Shown: positions 1 through 9,041 of the stretch, in pieces
How positions within the stretch are numbered: the first letter of the stretch is position 1
How the letters are laid out: each line of letters begins with the position of its first letter
Assembly: GCF_025340265.1 (NCBI RefSeq)
Contig: NZ_CP022708.1
Location: forward strand, 209,501 to 273,500
DNA length: 64,000 nt
Direction of reading: 5' to 3'
Source of the DNA: Novosphingobium sp. 9
GTDB lineage: Bacteria; Pseudomonadota; Alphaproteobacteria; Sphingomonadales; Sphingomonadaceae
The notes under the pieces: model-generated
What the model was told of the DNA's origin: nothing
What the model saw: only the letters and a program-made list of their open reading frames with translations
Databases searched by the model: none
Position numbers and translations under genes: made by a program

Positions 1-141
1 CTGAACGAACTTGCCCAACTGGGCGGGACCGATCCGGTCGTGTGGAGCGACGGCGCCGAGGGTCCGCTGGAAATGCGCCTGTCAGAGATGTTGCCCCACG
101 CCTTCGGTCCGGCGCATCTGGGGATTACGGGGCGGGGATAA
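1..141 (+). CDS. C-terminal end of an unidentified protein (partial)
   Basis: An open frame runs from the left edge to a TAA at 139-141, giving the last 46 codons of a protein ending in HLGITGRG. The frame has the GC-rich codon pattern of the neighbouring genes. I do not recognise the family from this tail; no catalytic motif or membrane segment is visible. It is followed by REP-like hairpins, which fits a gene end. Confidence 0.5.
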   Translation: MNELAQLGGTDPVVWSDGAEGPLEMRLSEMLPHAFGPAHLGITGRG

Positions 142-154
142 CCTCATATCGTCA

Positions 155-260
155 TCCCAGTCCTTCGCTGGCGCTCAGGATAAACTGCCCTGCGGGCAAG
201 CTGGGATCGTCGTGAATTTAGCGCGACATTGAGAGCGGTCCCAGCCTTCGCTGGGACGAC
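155..260. repeat. REP-like palindromic repeats
   Basis: A perfect hairpin GTCCCAGC-CTTC-GCTGGGAC lies at 238-257. A degenerate, longer arrangement with CATCCCAG at about 153-160 and CTGGGATCGTC at about 200-211 precedes it. The same CCCAGC-stem motif returns at 12039-12112 and 15363-15382, always between genes. These behave like the intergenic REP/BIME elements common in sphingomonads; they could act as transcript-end structures. Confidence 0.65.
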
Positions 261-290
261 GGTGTGGGGGAGGGCAAACCTCCCCCGATT

Positions 291-917
291 TCACTGACGC
301 AGGGACGATCCCGGCGCATTGCCCGGCAGCACGCCCACGAAGGGCGCATCAGGAGCGGGCTGCTTCGTCTCCAGCCCTAACACCGTCTGCAACAGCATCC
401 AGCCCGAAGTGAACCCGCGCCGGGTGTCGTCGCAGACCGGGCAGGCGCCCCAGTCCCGCGCGAGGCGAGCGAGGGAGCGCTGGCGGCCGACTGAACCTTC
501 GAGATCGCTGACCAGGAACGAGCGGAACGGCAGTTCGCGGCGCGGCACTGCGCCGAAGCGGGCAAGGCGTTCGTCGGCGCCGGGCAGGTCGAGGTCCGGC
601 GGGTTGACGATGATGGCGCCGGTCACGGCGTTTTCGGGACCTACGGCCTCGAATTCCACCCACCAGGCCAGCGCCAGTGCGGCGATATCCTCGGTCACGA
701 TCACCACGGGCCGGTCGGCCCGCTGGATCGCGAGGTTCAGCTTGTTCACCCAGGTATTGCGGTGCGGTTCGTCCCACAGCCCGAGTTCGAGGATCTGCGC
801 ATCGGCACTCCAGCGGCTCCAGCGCGTCATCCAGTGCCCTTCGGTGAGCGGGGCGCCCGGCACCATCAGGATCAGCGGTTGGTGGGCATGGTCTTCAGGG
901 TAACGGTAGATCGTCAT
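291..917 (-). CDS. RBBP9/YdeN-like alpha/beta hydrolase, probably non-catalytic
   Basis: A 208-residue protein. It resembles the RBBP9/YdeN serine-hydrolase family, whose members are about 180-220 aa and carry a GHSLG nucleophile elbow. Here the corresponding stretch, residues 72-80, reads VIVTEDIAA, so the serine is replaced by an acidic residue. The C-terminal region where the family has its catalytic histidine (GHIN-like) reads RGFTSGW instead. The family call is therefore from overall pattern and the fold may serve as a non-enzymatic binder. The start at 917 is preferred over the ATG at 932 because GGAGAG sits six bases upstream of it. It stands alone, with the M14 peptidase further right on the same strand. 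Confidence 0.6.
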   Translation of the reverse strand: MTIYRYPEDHAHQPLILMVPGAPLTEGHWMTRWSRWSADAQILELGLWDEPHRNTWVNKLNLAIQRADRPVVIVTEDIAALALAWWVEFEAVGPENAVTGAIIVNPPDLDLPGADERLARFGAVPRRELPFRSFLVSDLEGSVGRQRSLARLARDWGACPVCDDTRRGFTSGWMLLQTVLGLETKQPAPDAPFVGVLPGNAPGSSLRQ

Positions 918-1093
918 CGGCTCTCTCCACATGCTGTGCGGAAATGGGCCCGGTCGACTCTGTTTACGTCCCGAGTGAGAGCAAATTTATCATAACTGAT
1001 ATGGTAGACAATAGCCTTGCGGCGATCCGAAGAGGCGATGCGCCGAAAGGACAGGCGCGGTTCGGCCGATAGACAGCCGAACCGCGCGAAACC

Positions 1094-2236
1094 TCAGTTT
1101 TCGTAGCCGACCAGCCATTCCAGCAGCGTCGCCATGCAGTCGCGACCCAGCTGCGCCGAGCGCTCCGGGCTCCACGCCTGTGCGGCATCGGGGGCGTCGT
1201 CGTTGTCCTTGAAGGGCATTTCCAGTGTCATCGAAACCGCGCCGAATCGTTCCGCCAGCTGGTTCGTCGACATGGTGAGATTGGCCGCACCTGCGCGCGC
1301 TTCGGGATAGCCGAGCTTGCGCTGGAAATCGGGCGTGCGGCGGTCGAGCAGTTCGGCGTAGCGGTCATAGCCCGCCTGCTGGGTGTCCTTGTGCGAGGGG
1401 ATGCCGTGGAACCCTGCCAGGAACACCGCCGGAATCGCCTCGTCGCCGTGGACGTCCATCGCAAAGTCGACGCCGGTCGCGTCCATCGCATTGCGGATCG
1501 CCAGCACTTCGGGCGAACGCTCGGGCGTGGGCTCGGCCCATTCGCGGTTGAGGTTCACGCCCGCGGCGTTGGTGCGCAAGTGGCCGCGGAACGAGCCGTC
1601 CGGATTGGCATTGGGCACGACATGGAACGAACAGCGGCGGCGCAACTCGCGGCCCACGGAGTTCGCCGGATCGGCCAGCACGTCGAGCGCGCCTTCCATC
1701 CACCATTCGGCCATCGATTCGCCGGGATGCTGGCGGGCATAGAGCCACACTTGCGTCGGACCCTCGCCCATTTCGAGGCAGTCGATCGCGCGCCCGTCAA
1801 GCGTGGTGCCCAGCATGCGATGCGAGACGCCGGGGGCGGCGGCGACGACGTCGGCGATCAGGTCGTCATGGCGCTCCAGCGAATAGGGCGCGAAATAGGC
1901 GAACCAGGCAAGATCGCCTTCCGGGCGATAGCGGATCGTCAGCGTGCCGCCCTCGACGGTGGCGTCATAGCTGGTTTCGGCAAGGCCCCAGAACTGCCGG
2001 TCTTCCGAAACGCGCGCCTTGTAGGCGGGCCAGCCCAGCGGATAGGCAGACTTGCCAAGATCGGTGATCCGCAGCGTCAGATCCTGCCCCTTCGCGCCCG
2101 CGACGCGGAAGTGGAACCACTGGTAGAACTCGCTCTGGTGATCGTGGCGAACCGCAAGGCGCGCCTCGGTGCCATCAATGGAGAGGACTTCGATATTGCC
2201 GGAATCGAAAGCGGAGGTGATCTGGATCTGGGTCAT
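1094..2236 (-). CDS. M14-family zinc carboxypeptidase (cytosolic carboxypeptidase-like)
   Basis: A 380-residue protein without a signal peptide. The N-terminal 130 residues are beta-rich, as in the N-terminal domain of cytosolic carboxypeptidases (M14B/CCP). The zinc site is readable: H170-P-G-E173 and H263 in MDVHGDE, with the expected catalytic glutamate at E339 in TLEMPFK and the substrate-binding GVNLNREW at about 226-233. Family knowledge: such enzymes trim C-terminal amino acids from proteins or peptides; the bacterial substrate is unknown. The ATG overlaps the stop of the upstream lipoprotein gene by four bases (ATGA), so the two are probably co-translated. Confidence in the family is high, in the substrate none. 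Confidence 0.85.
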   Translation of the reverse strand: MTQIQITSAFDSGNIEVLSIDGTEARLAVRHDHQSEFYQWFHFRVAGAKGQDLTLRITDLGKSAYPLGWPAYKARVSEDRQFWGLAETSYDATVEGGTLTIRYRPEGDLAWFAYFAPYSLERHDDLIADVVAAAPGVSHRMLGTTLDGRAIDCLEMGEGPTQVWLYARQHPGESMAEWWMEGALDVLADPANSVGRELRRRCSFHVVPNANPDGSFRGHLRTNAAGVNLNREWAEPTPERSPEVLAIRNAMDATGVDFAMDVHGDEAIPAVFLAGFHGIPSHKDTQQAGYDRYAELLDRRTPDFQRKLGYPEARAGAANLTMSTNQLAERFGAVSMTLEMPFKDNDDAPDAAQAWSPERSAQLGRDCMATLLEWLVGYEN

Positions 2237-2823
2237 TTGACCTCGATAGTCTCGCCGGAGTTGCCGGGGAACCCCTTGAGCAGGGCCTGTGCCATCTTCG
2301 CAGCACCCAGCGAGGTCGTTGCGAGCGGGGAATCCCCGCGCACGACAAAGCTGGCGCGGCCTTCCCACACGGTGGGGCCGTCGGCGTTCTGACGGATGAA
2401 GACGTGCAGGCGCGTCGCGACGGCGGGCTTGGGCCGTCCGGCAAGGTTGATGCCGATGCCCATTCCCATGCCCGAGCCATAGCTGCCGGTGCTGCCGCCG
2501 AGGCCTACCGAAACCGGGCTGCGCCTTGGCGCCGGAAGGGCGGTTTCGCGCTCCAGTGTGAGGATCGCCACCTGTCCACCGTCACCGCTGGTATAGCCGA
2601 CAGCGTTCAGTTCACGGGCGAGCGCGGTGGCATAGTCGCGGTACTCGATGGATTGCGCATCCATGCCGGGGCCGGGAACGACCCGGATCGCGCCGCGCGC
2701 GATCGGCGCGGGCGTCACATGAAAGCGCGTGACCGAAACCGGCCCGACGGGCGCCGCGCATCCGCCTGCCAGCAGGGTTGCGGCCAGTGCTGCCGTGGTT
2801 GCCACCAGAATGCCTTGCCGCAT
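2233..2823 (-). CDS. DUF4136-type outer-membrane lipoprotein
   Basis: A 196-residue protein. An N-terminal lipoprotein signal ends in LLAGGC with Cys at residue 22, so it should be lipidated and periplasm-facing. The body shows the DUF4136 layout: VTRFHV near the start, a conserved region around [17 protein letters not shown], a glycine-rich loop ([16 protein letters not shown]) and a C-terminal [12 protein letters not shown] strand. It is translationally coupled (ATGA) to the M14 peptidase downstream. A diverged, frameshifted paralogue lies directly upstream at 2901-3682, so this is a tandem pair. The role of DUF4136 lipoproteins is not established. Confidence 0.75.
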   Translation of the reverse strand: MRQGILVATTAALAATLLAGGCAAPVGPVSVTRFHVTPAPIARGAIRVVPGPGMDAQSIEYRDYATALARELNAVGYTSGDGGQVAILTLERETALPAPRRSPVSVGLGGSTGSYGSGMGMGIGINLAGRPKPAVATRLHVFIRQNADGPTVWEGRASFVVRGDSPLATTSLGAAKMAQALLKGFPGNSGETIEVK

Positions 2824-2900
2824 CGAACCTCTCCTGAATTGAGCAACCGATGTGGGGTGTCTGCGTGCCGGAGGCAAGCAGTGTCTCCGGCGTATAGGGC

Positions 2901-3682
2901 TCACGGCTTGCCGGGCGTATCCGCCTTGGGGAAGTCGTCGAACAGCGCTTCGGATAGGCGGTTGGCGATCTTGGTTTCGGTCCAGCCGTCGTCGCCATCG
3001 CGGGTGGCGATGGTGGCATAGCCTTCCCACAGGGGCTTGCCGGTGGCCTTGTCGAGAATGCGCACGTCGAGGCGCGTGGAGACGAGGGCGGAGCGCGGCT
3101 TGCTGAGATCGACATTGATCGCAAGGCCATAGGCGGAGCCATAGTTGCTCACGCCCATCGCGGCGCTGCCGCTGATCGGGTTCTTCTTCTGCTCGGCAGG
3201 GCCAGTTCGTGGCGGCTGACGCGCACTTCCACCGACTGGCCGGTGTCGGCATGCGGATGGGTGGTGTCGTAGCCGGCGCCGACCAGCGAATCGATCACGG
3301 CCGCCTCGAAGGTCTGGCGGTCGTCCTGCGCGACCAAGTTGGCACTGTCCGATTCGCCGCCTGCACCGTCCTTGGCTGCATCCGAGGCGATGGTGGCCAT
3401 GCCGTGGCCCAGTTCCTGCGCGGCATCGGGCGAGGCCAGGAAGCGGCTGACCGAAATCTTGCCCTCGCGCGGGTCGAAGCTGCGGGTGGGAATGCCCGGC
3501 GAATCGAAGGGGCCAGCGCCCCAGCCGTTATAGCCCCAGGGATCGTTCCAGCCACCGGCGCCCCAGCCACCGCCCCAACGCCCCCGCTGCGCCTGTGCAG
3601 CGACGGGAATCGTGGTGATCGTGGCGGCAAGACCGGCCAGCAGGGCCACGCGCGTCAGTCTGGAAGAGGCAGTTTTGGACAT
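2901..3682 (-). pseudogene. DUF4136-like secreted protein, frameshifted
   Basis: The N-terminal part (start at 3682) has a signal peptide ending near VAAQAQ and a Trp/Gly-rich linker, then VSRFLASPDAAQELGHGM and VRVSRHELALP. The reading continues in another frame as EQKKNPISG...MGVSNYGSAYGLAINVDL and ends WEGYATIATRDG...FDDFPKAD, which mirrors the neighbour at 2233. The switch falls at about 3194-3198, where one base appears to be missing in a CTGCCGAG context. The two halves align end to end as one about 260-residue protein, so this is either a real one-base deletion or a sequence error. It lacks the lipobox of its paralogue. Confidence 0.7.
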
Positions 3683-3913
3683 GGCTGGAAGGCTTTGCTG
3701 GTTGTGGCGAAAAAGACCGGCTTGGTTACGAGCGTGTTTGTGCATATAGGGCAAGCGTGCCTTGCCGACAAATGAACGCCTGTCGCAAGTTGTGCCGGAG
3801 CCGCGATGGAAAAGCGGTGCCGTGCTTGACTTTGCCGGGCGGCACCGGTAACGGCGCGGCTTCGATTTTCCGGCGGTCGGTAACCGCCCGACCAACGCAG
3901 ACGAGATAGACCC

Positions 3914-4039
3914 ATGAAGATTCGTAACAGCCTCAAGTCGCTCAAGGGCCGCCATCGCGATAACCGCGTGATCCGCCGCCGTGGCCGTACTTACGTGATC
4001 AACAAGACCAACCGCCGCTTCAAGGCGCGTCAGGGCTGA
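3914..4039 (+). CDS. rpmJ: 50S ribosomal protein bL36, cysteine-free (YkgO-type)
   Basis: A 41-residue very basic protein starting [14 protein letters not shown] and ending NRRFKARQG. This is the longer bL36 form that lacks the zinc-binding cysteines of the canonical 37-38-residue protein; no Cys is present. It joins the central region of the large subunit near the peptidyl-transferase end of 23S rRNA. Upstream, TTGACT at 3826 could be a -35 element. A GC-rich hairpin at 4111-4130 follows the stop codon. In sphingomonads and other alphaproteobacteria this form is often the only bL36, so no zinc-regulatory meaning should be read in without checking for a C+ paralogue. Confidence 0.95.
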   Translation: MKIRNSLKSLKGRHRDNRVIRRRGRTYVINKTNRRFKARQG

Positions 4040-4110
4040 TCCAGTCTGCCTGCTCCTGCGTCACCACGCGGGAGCATTTCGGCGGACGGCTCCGTTCCGA
4101 CGACAGGAGG

Positions 4111-4134
4111 CCCCCGCCTGACCGCGGGGGTCTT
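4111..4134 (+). terminator. Probable rho-independent terminator after rpmJ
   Basis: CCCCCGC at 4111-4117 pairs with GCGGGGG at 4124-4130 around a six-base loop, followed by TCTT. The T-tract is short, so this may be a weak terminator or an mRNA-stabilising hairpin. It ends only a few bases before the start of the HAD gene. Confidence 0.45.
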
Positions 4135-4137
4135 GTG

Positions 4138-4812
4138 ATGTCTGCAGTTGCCGATTTTGCCGGGGGCGGGGCCCTTCAAGTCGATGCGGTGGTGTTCGAC
4201 GTGGGCCGGGTGCTGGTCCAGTGGGACATGCGCCGCCTGTTCGCGCGGGTGATCGACGATCCGGCGCACCTCGACTGGTTCTGCTCGACGGTGATCACCG
4301 AGGAATGGCACGCGCGCCATGATGCGGGCGAGGAACTCGCTGACCTCGTGGCCGAGCGCAAGGCGCTCTATCCCGGCAATGACCTGGCGATCGACGCCTA
4401 CGCCACCCGGTTCCTCGAGACGATCCCCGGCAACGTGCCCGGCAGTCACGAGATCGTGCGCGAACTGGCCGCGCGCGGCACGCCGCTGTTTGCCATCACC
4501 AACTTCGCGACGCCCTTCTGGCGCGAATATCGGGCCAGCGAATCGCTGTTCGACCTGTTCGGCGATATCGTCGTCTCGGGCGACGAAAAGCTTGCCAAGC
4601 CGGACCCGGCGATCTTCGATCTTGCCGCGCGTCGCTTCGGCCATGCCCCGCAGCGCATGCTGTTCATCGATGACAATGCGGCGAACATCACGTCGGCTGC
4701 AAAGCTGGGCTGGCAGGTGCATCATTTCGCGGATGCACAAGGGCTTCGCGCCGACCTGACCGCGCGCGGATTGCTGGCTGTCGAGGCTCCTGCCGGTAAC
4801 GACGTGTCTTAA
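4138..4812 (+). CDS. HAD-superfamily (subfamily IA) phosphatase
   Basis: A 224-residue cytosolic protein. HAD motif I is VVFDVGRVL (first Asp is the nucleophile; the +2 position is Gly as in the YihX group rather than the usual Asp). Motif II is AITNFA, motif III KLAKPDP and motif IV FIDDNAANI. These are in the right order and spacing for a HAD-IA enzyme, and the DxGxV form resembles YihX-type sugar-phosphate phosphatases. The substrate cannot be told from sequence. The start is ATG 4138; a GTG three bases earlier is possible, and the nearest purine run is the G-tract of the preceding hairpin. The neighbours rpmJ and the ATP-grasp operon appear unrelated. Confidence 0.85.
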   Translation: MSAVADFAGGGALQVDAVVFDVGRVLVQWDMRRLFARVIDDPAHLDWFCSTVITEEWHARHDAGEELADLVAERKALYPGNDLAIDAYATRFLETIPGNVPGSHEIVRELAARGTPLFAITNFATPFWREYRASESLFDLFGDIVVSGDEKLAKPDPAIFDLAARRFGHAPQRMLFIDDNAANITSAAKLGWQVHHFADAQGLRADLTARGLLAVEAPAGNDVS

Positions 4813-4941
4813 AGGCAATTAACGACTGAAATAGTCGTAATTCCGCCTTCGCAATTTCTGCATTTTTATTTCGCAGGCGCGGCGGAACCGCTTGGCAAGC
4901 CCGTTTCCTTGTTGCATCACAAGGTCAAACGGGAGTCACGA

Positions 4942-6375
4942 GTGAGCGGCACCAAGGTACAGAACTTCGACGAAATGTTGAATGCGGACGGTTCGGTCCG
5001 CCCTGCCTATGCAGATTTCCGGAACTGGTACGATGCCCAGGATCGCGCTTGGCTGAAGCGCAAGGACGCCGAGGCGGAGCATTTCTTCCGCCGCATCGGC
5101 ATCACCTTCAATGTCTATGGCGAGGATGCGGGCGAGGAGCGCCTGATCCCCTTCGACATGATCCCCCGGATCATCACGGCGGCCGAATGGCGCAAGCTGA
5201 CCAAGGGCATCGAGCAGCGGGTGCGCGCGCTCAACGCCTTTCTGCAGGATCTCTATCACCGGCAGGAGATCATCCGCTCGGGCCGTCTGCCGATCGAGGC
5301 ATTGCGCAACAACGAGGCGTTCCTGACGCAGATGATCGGGATGACACCGCCGGGCGGGGTCTTCACGCATATCGTCGGCATCGATCTTGTCCGCACCGGC
5401 CCTGACGAGTTCATGGTGCTGGAAGACAACGCCCGTACGCCGTCCGGGGTCTCGTACATGCTCGAGAACCGCGAGACGATGATGTCGATGTTCCCCGAGC
5501 TGTTCACCAAGGTTCCGGTGCGGCCCGTCTCCGACTATCCGCGCCGTCTGGCGCATTCGCTGCGGGCCTGCGCGCCGCCGGCGTTTCGCGGGCATCGTCC
5601 GGTGGTGGCGGTGCTGACGCCGGGCATCTACAACTCGGCCTATTTCGAGCATGCTTTTCTGGCGGACCAGATGGGCGCCGAACTGGTCGAGGGCAGCGAT
5701 CTTCGCGTCGTCGACGGGCGCGTGTGCATGCGTACCACCACCGGCTACAAGGCGATCGACGTGATCTATCGCCGGGTGGACGACGATTATCTCGATCCGC
5801 TCAGCTTCAACCCGAACTCGGTGCTGGGGATCGCGGGCATCATGGACGTCTACCGTGCGGGCGGCGTCACCATCGCCAATGCGCCGGGCACGGGCATCGC
5901 CGACGACAAAGCGATCTACAGCTACATGCCCGAGATCGTCGAGTTCTACACGGGCGAGAAGCCCCTGCTGCCCAATGTGCCGACCTGGCGCTGTTCCGAG
6001 CCGGAGGCGCTGGCCTATGTGCTCGACAATCTGGCCGATCTCGTCGTCAAGGAGGTCCACGGATCGGGCGGCTACGGCATGCTGATCGGGCCGACCTCCT
6101 CAAAGAAGGAGCTGGCCGAGTTCGAGGCGAAGCTGCGGGCCAAGCCGTCGAACTATATCGCCCAGCCCACGCTCTCGCTCTCCACCGTGCCGATCTTCGC
6201 CAAGGAAGGCCTCGCGCCGCGCCATGTCGATCTGCGGCCTTTCGTGCTGGTCAGCCCGAACGGTATCGAGATTACGCCCGGCGGCCTGACCCGCGTGGCG
6301 CTGAAGAAGGGCTCTCTTGTGGTCAATTCCTCGCAAGGGGGCGGGACCAAGGACAGCTGGGTGCTGGACGAATAA
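4942..6375 (+). CDS. Circularly permuted ATP-grasp protein (DUF404/DUF407 type)
   Basis: A 477-residue protein, first of a four-gene cluster. Typical features of the circularly permuted ATP-grasp type 2 family are visible: GVFTHIVGIDLVRTG, then MVLEDNARTPSGVSYMLENR, YRRVDDDYLDP, the Lys/Gly-rich VVKEVHGSGGYGML and the C-terminal RHVDLRPFVL. Family knowledge: ATP-grasp enzymes form amide bonds via acyl-phosphates, and this family is proposed to make or modify short peptides with its alpha-E and transglutaminase partners. GTG 4942 is chosen because GGGAG lies six bases upstream, although the frame is open to 4909. The alpha-E gene begins one base after the stop codon, so the genes are co-transcribed. 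Confidence 0.9.
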   Translation: MSGTKVQNFDEMLNADGSVRPAYADFRNWYDAQDRAWLKRKDAEAEHFFRRIGITFNVYGEDAGEERLIPFDMIPRIITAAEWRKLTKGIEQRVRALNAFLQDLYHRQEIIRSGRLPIEALRNNEAFLTQMIGMTPPGGVFTHIVGIDLVRTGPDEFMVLEDNARTPSGVSYMLENRETMMSMFPELFTKVPVRPVSDYPRRLAHSLRACAPPAFRGHRPVVAVLTPGIYNSAYFEHAFLADQMGAELVEGSDLRVVDGRVCMRTTTGYKAIDVIYRRVDDDYLDPLSFNPNSVLGIAGIMDVYRAGGVTIANAPGTGIADDKAIYSYMPEIVEFYTGEKPLLPNVPTWRCSEPEALAYVLDNLADLVVKEVHGSGGYGMLIGPTSSKKELAEFEAKLRAKPSNYIAQPTLSLSTVPIFAKEGLAPRHVDLRPFVLVSPNGIEITPGGLTRVALKKGSLVVNSSQGGGTKDSWVLDE

Positions 6376-6376
6376 G

Positions 6377-7315
6377 ATGCTGGGACGCGCTGCCAACGGG
6401 CTCTACTGGATGAGCCGCTATCTCGAACGGGCGGAGAATACCGCGCGGCTGATCGACGTCGGCTTCCACCTTGCGCTGACGCGCAAGTCGGCGGACGAGG
6501 AGTGGAAGTCGGTGCTCACCACCACCGGCCTGCTCGACGAATATACTGCCCGGCACGATGATTTCTCCGGGCCGCAGGTGTTCAACTTCCTGCTGCGCGA
6601 CCGGGATAATCCCGGCTCGGTTCTGCAGATGATCGAGAATGCGCGCACCAACGCGCGCATGGTGCGCACCAGCATCACCAACTCGGTCTGGGAAGCCACC
6701 AACGAAAGCTGGATGACCATCCGCGCGCTGCTGGCGCGCCCCGTGCGCGAGGCGGATCTGGGCGATGTGCTCACCACCATCCGGCGGCAGGGGACACTGG
6801 TTCGCGGCGCGCTGGAAGGCACGATGCTGCGCAACGATGTCTTCAACTTCGCACGGATCGGCACGTTCATCGAACGGGCGGACAACACCGCGCGCATTCT
6901 GGACGTGAAGTACTACGTGCTGCTGCCTTCGGTGGCATGGGTCGGCTCCAGCCTCGATAACGTGCAGTGGGATACGCTGTTGCGCTCGGTGGCGGGCAAC
7001 CGGGCCTATTCCTGGCTGAACGCCGGCACCATGGACCCGCGCGACATCGCCCGCTTCCTGATCCTCGACGGCCAGTTCCCGCGCAGCCTGACCTTCTGTT
7101 ACGAGAAGGTGCGCAGCAACATGGCCGGGCTCGCCAAGCAGTACGGGCGCGAGACGGCGGCGCACGAACTGCTGCGCGATGCCGGGGCAAGGCTGCACCA
7201 GACCTCGATCGACGATATCTTCGACCACGGCCTGCACGAATTCCTGCAGGACTTCATCGCCCGCAATATCCGCATCGGCACGGCCATCGCCGCCGATTAC
7301 CGTTTCGTCGAATAG
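6377..7315 (+). CDS. Alpha-E domain protein (DUF403)
   Basis: A 312-residue, largely helical protein with the signature opening LGRAANGLYWMSRYLERAENTAR, repeated in the second half as RIGTFIERADNTARILD. The duplicated ERA-(E/D)NTAR motif is diagnostic of the alpha-E domain. The family is known almost only from its linkage to circularly permuted ATP-grasp proteins and transglutaminase-like proteins, in what comparative genomics has proposed to be a peptide or amide-forming system. No transmembrane segment is seen. It lies one base after the ATP-grasp stop and eleven bases before the transglutaminase-like gene. Confidence 0.9.
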   Translation: MLGRAANGLYWMSRYLERAENTARLIDVGFHLALTRKSADEEWKSVLTTTGLLDEYTARHDDFSGPQVFNFLLRDRDNPGSVLQMIENARTNARMVRTSITNSVWEATNESWMTIRALLARPVREADLGDVLTTIRRQGTLVRGALEGTMLRNDVFNFARIGTFIERADNTARILDVKYYVLLPSVAWVGSSLDNVQWDTLLRSVAGNRAYSWLNAGTMDPRDIARFLILDGQFPRSLTFCYEKVRSNMAGLAKQYGRETAAHELLRDAGARLHQTSIDDIFDHGLHEFLQDFIARNIRIGTAIAADYRFVE

Positions 7316-7326
7316 GAGCCGGGACC

Positions 7327-8223
7327 ATGCTGCTCAGCGTTGCCCATACCACTCGCTACGGCTTCTCGCAGGGCGTCTCGCACGGGCTGCAACGCCTGCG
7401 GCTGCGGCCCAAGTCCACCCACGGCCAGCGCGTGATCGACTGGTCGGTGGGCTATCTCGGCGCCAAGCCCGAGGCGGAATATGTCGACCAGAACGACAAT
7501 CGCACCGTGCTCGTCTCGATTGATCCGGGCGTGGAGGAAGTCGTCATCACCTGCCGGGGTGAGGTGGAGACGGTGGACAACAACGGCGTGACGGGTTCGC
7601 ACTCGGGATTGATGCCGCTGTGGTGTTTCCTGCGCCCCACCGCGCTGACACGCCCCGGCCCGGCGATCCGTGATCTGGTGAGCGATACTGCGCTCGACCG
7701 CGCCAATCCGCTCGACATGCTGCATCACCTCTCGCAGGCGGTGGGGGAGCGGATCGCCTACACCAAGGGCGCCAGCGATGCGGCAACCACGGCGGAAGAG
7801 GCGCTGGTGCGCGGTGAAGGCGTCTGCCAGGATCATGCCCATGTGCTGATCGCGGCGGGGCGCCTGCTGGATATCCCGATGCGCTATGTCGGCGGCTATC
7901 TGCGCATGGAAGGGCAGGACGAGCAGGAGGCCGGGCATGGCTGGGCCGAGGCGCATGTGCCGGGGCTGGGCTGGGTCGGCTTCGACGTGTCCAACGCCAT
8001 CTGCCCGGACGAGCGCTATATCCGCGTCGCCACCGGATGCGACTATGCCGAAGCGGCGCCTGTCACCGGGCTTGCCGTGGGTGCGGGGGATACCAGCCTC
8101 TCCGTTCATTTATCGGTGGGCGAGAAGATGCTAGGAAGCCAAGCGCAGCAGCAGTCCGGGTCGGATTCGGGCCAGTCCCAATCCCAGTCCGCGTCTTCGG
8201 GGCAGCAGGTGCAGGGCGGCTGA
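7327..8223 (+). CDS. Transglutaminase-like cysteine peptidase family protein
   Basis: A 298-residue protein. The N-terminal domain (SVAHTTRYGFSQGV...LRLRP) is the bacterial transglutaminase-like N domain. The catalytic triad of the fold is intact: C167 in GEGVCQDHAH, H204 in AGHGWAEAH and D220 in GWVGFDVSN. Such enzymes act on amide bonds as proteases or amidotransferases. The last 35 residues are a low-complexity Gln/Ser tail that is probably flexible. The ATG at 7327 is preceded by AGGAG overlapping the alpha-E stop. It is third in the ATP-grasp/alpha-E/transglutaminase/Anbu cluster, and is a candidate processing partner for an amide-bonded product. Confidence 0.9.
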   Translation: MLLSVAHTTRYGFSQGVSHGLQRLRLRPKSTHGQRVIDWSVGYLGAKPEAEYVDQNDNRTVLVSIDPGVEEVVITCRGEVETVDNNGVTGSHSGLMPLWCFLRPTALTRPGPAIRDLVSDTALDRANPLDMLHHLSQAVGERIAYTKGASDAATTAEEALVRGEGVCQDHAHVLIAAGRLLDIPMRYVGGYLRMEGQDEQEAGHGWAEAHVPGLGWVGFDVSNAICPDERYIRVATGCDYAEAAPVTGLAVGAGDTSLSVHLSVGEKMLGSQAQQQSGSDSGQSQSQSASSGQQVQGG

Positions 8224-8278
8224 TCGCCCGCGCTTCCGGGGTGGGGCGTTCATAAGGGTTGCAGGACTAAGATACGAC

Positions 8279-9034
8279 ATGACCTATTGTGTGGGCATGG
8301 TGCTGGATCGCGGGCTCGTTCTGATGAGCGACACGCGCACCAACTCCGGCGTCGACAACATTTCCACGTTCCGCAAGATGTTCCACTGGTCGGTGCCGGG
8401 GGAGCGACTGATCGCGGTGATGACGGCGGGCAATCTCGCCACGACGCAGGCGGTGATCAGCCAGCTGGAAGAGCGCAACAAGGCGCCTGCGGAACGGCAC
8501 AACTCGCTGCTCGAAGCGCCCACCATGTTCCAGGTGGCGACGGCGGTGGGTGAACTGCTGCGCGATACGATCGCCAACTCCGCGCAGGACAACGGCCAGC
8601 ACGCGGCGGCGGGCACCTTCAATGCCTCGATCATCGTGGCGGGCCAGATCAAGGGCATGGAGCCGCGCCTGTTCCTGATCTACCCCGAAGGCAACTTCAT
8701 CGAGGCCAGCTTCGATACGCCCTTCTTCCAGATCGGCGAGACCAAGTACGGCCGCCCGATCCTGATCCGCGCCTATGAAAAGGACATGAGCTTCGAGGAG
8801 GCGGTGAAGCTGATGATCGTCAGCTTCGATTCGACCCTGAAGGCAAATCTCTCGGTCGGCCTCCCGCTCGACCTGCTGGTGGTCGAGCGCGATACCTTCG
8901 AGCCCTTGCAGGAGCGGCGCATCGACGGCGACGATCCGTACTTTGCCACGCTGTCCAACAGCTGGGGCGAGGCCCTGAAGAAAGCGCTCGATGGCCTGCC
9001 CGATTATGTGATGGAGCGCGACGGCAAGCGCTGA
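8279..9034 (+). CDS. Anbu (bacterial proteasome-like peptidase, beta-subunit ancestor)
   Basis: A 251-residue Ntn-hydrolase protein. It begins MTYCVGM, so removal of Met exposes Thr as the N-terminal nucleophile expected for Anbu. LVLMSDTRTNSGVDNI and KMFHW follow, which match the proteasome beta-fold active-site region, and DLLVVERD lies near the end. Anbu assembles into open, spiral-like rings rather than closed proteasome barrels, and its substrates are unknown. It is separated by 55 bases from the transglutaminase-like gene and completes the cluster in which Anbu is usually found with ATP-grasp, alpha-E and transglutaminase proteins. Confidence 0.92.
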   Translation: MTYCVGMVLDRGLVLMSDTRTNSGVDNISTFRKMFHWSVPGERLIAVMTAGNLATTQAVISQLEERNKAPAERHNSLLEAPTMFQVATAVGELLRDTIANSAQDNGQHAAAGTFNASIIVAGQIKGMEPRLFLIYPEGNFIEASFDTPFFQIGETKYGRPILIRAYEKDMSFEEAVKLMIVSFDSTLKANLSVGLPLDLLVVERDTFEPLQERRIDGDDPYFATLSNSWGEALKKALDGLPDYVMERDGKR

Positions 9035-9041
9035 GCGCGCG

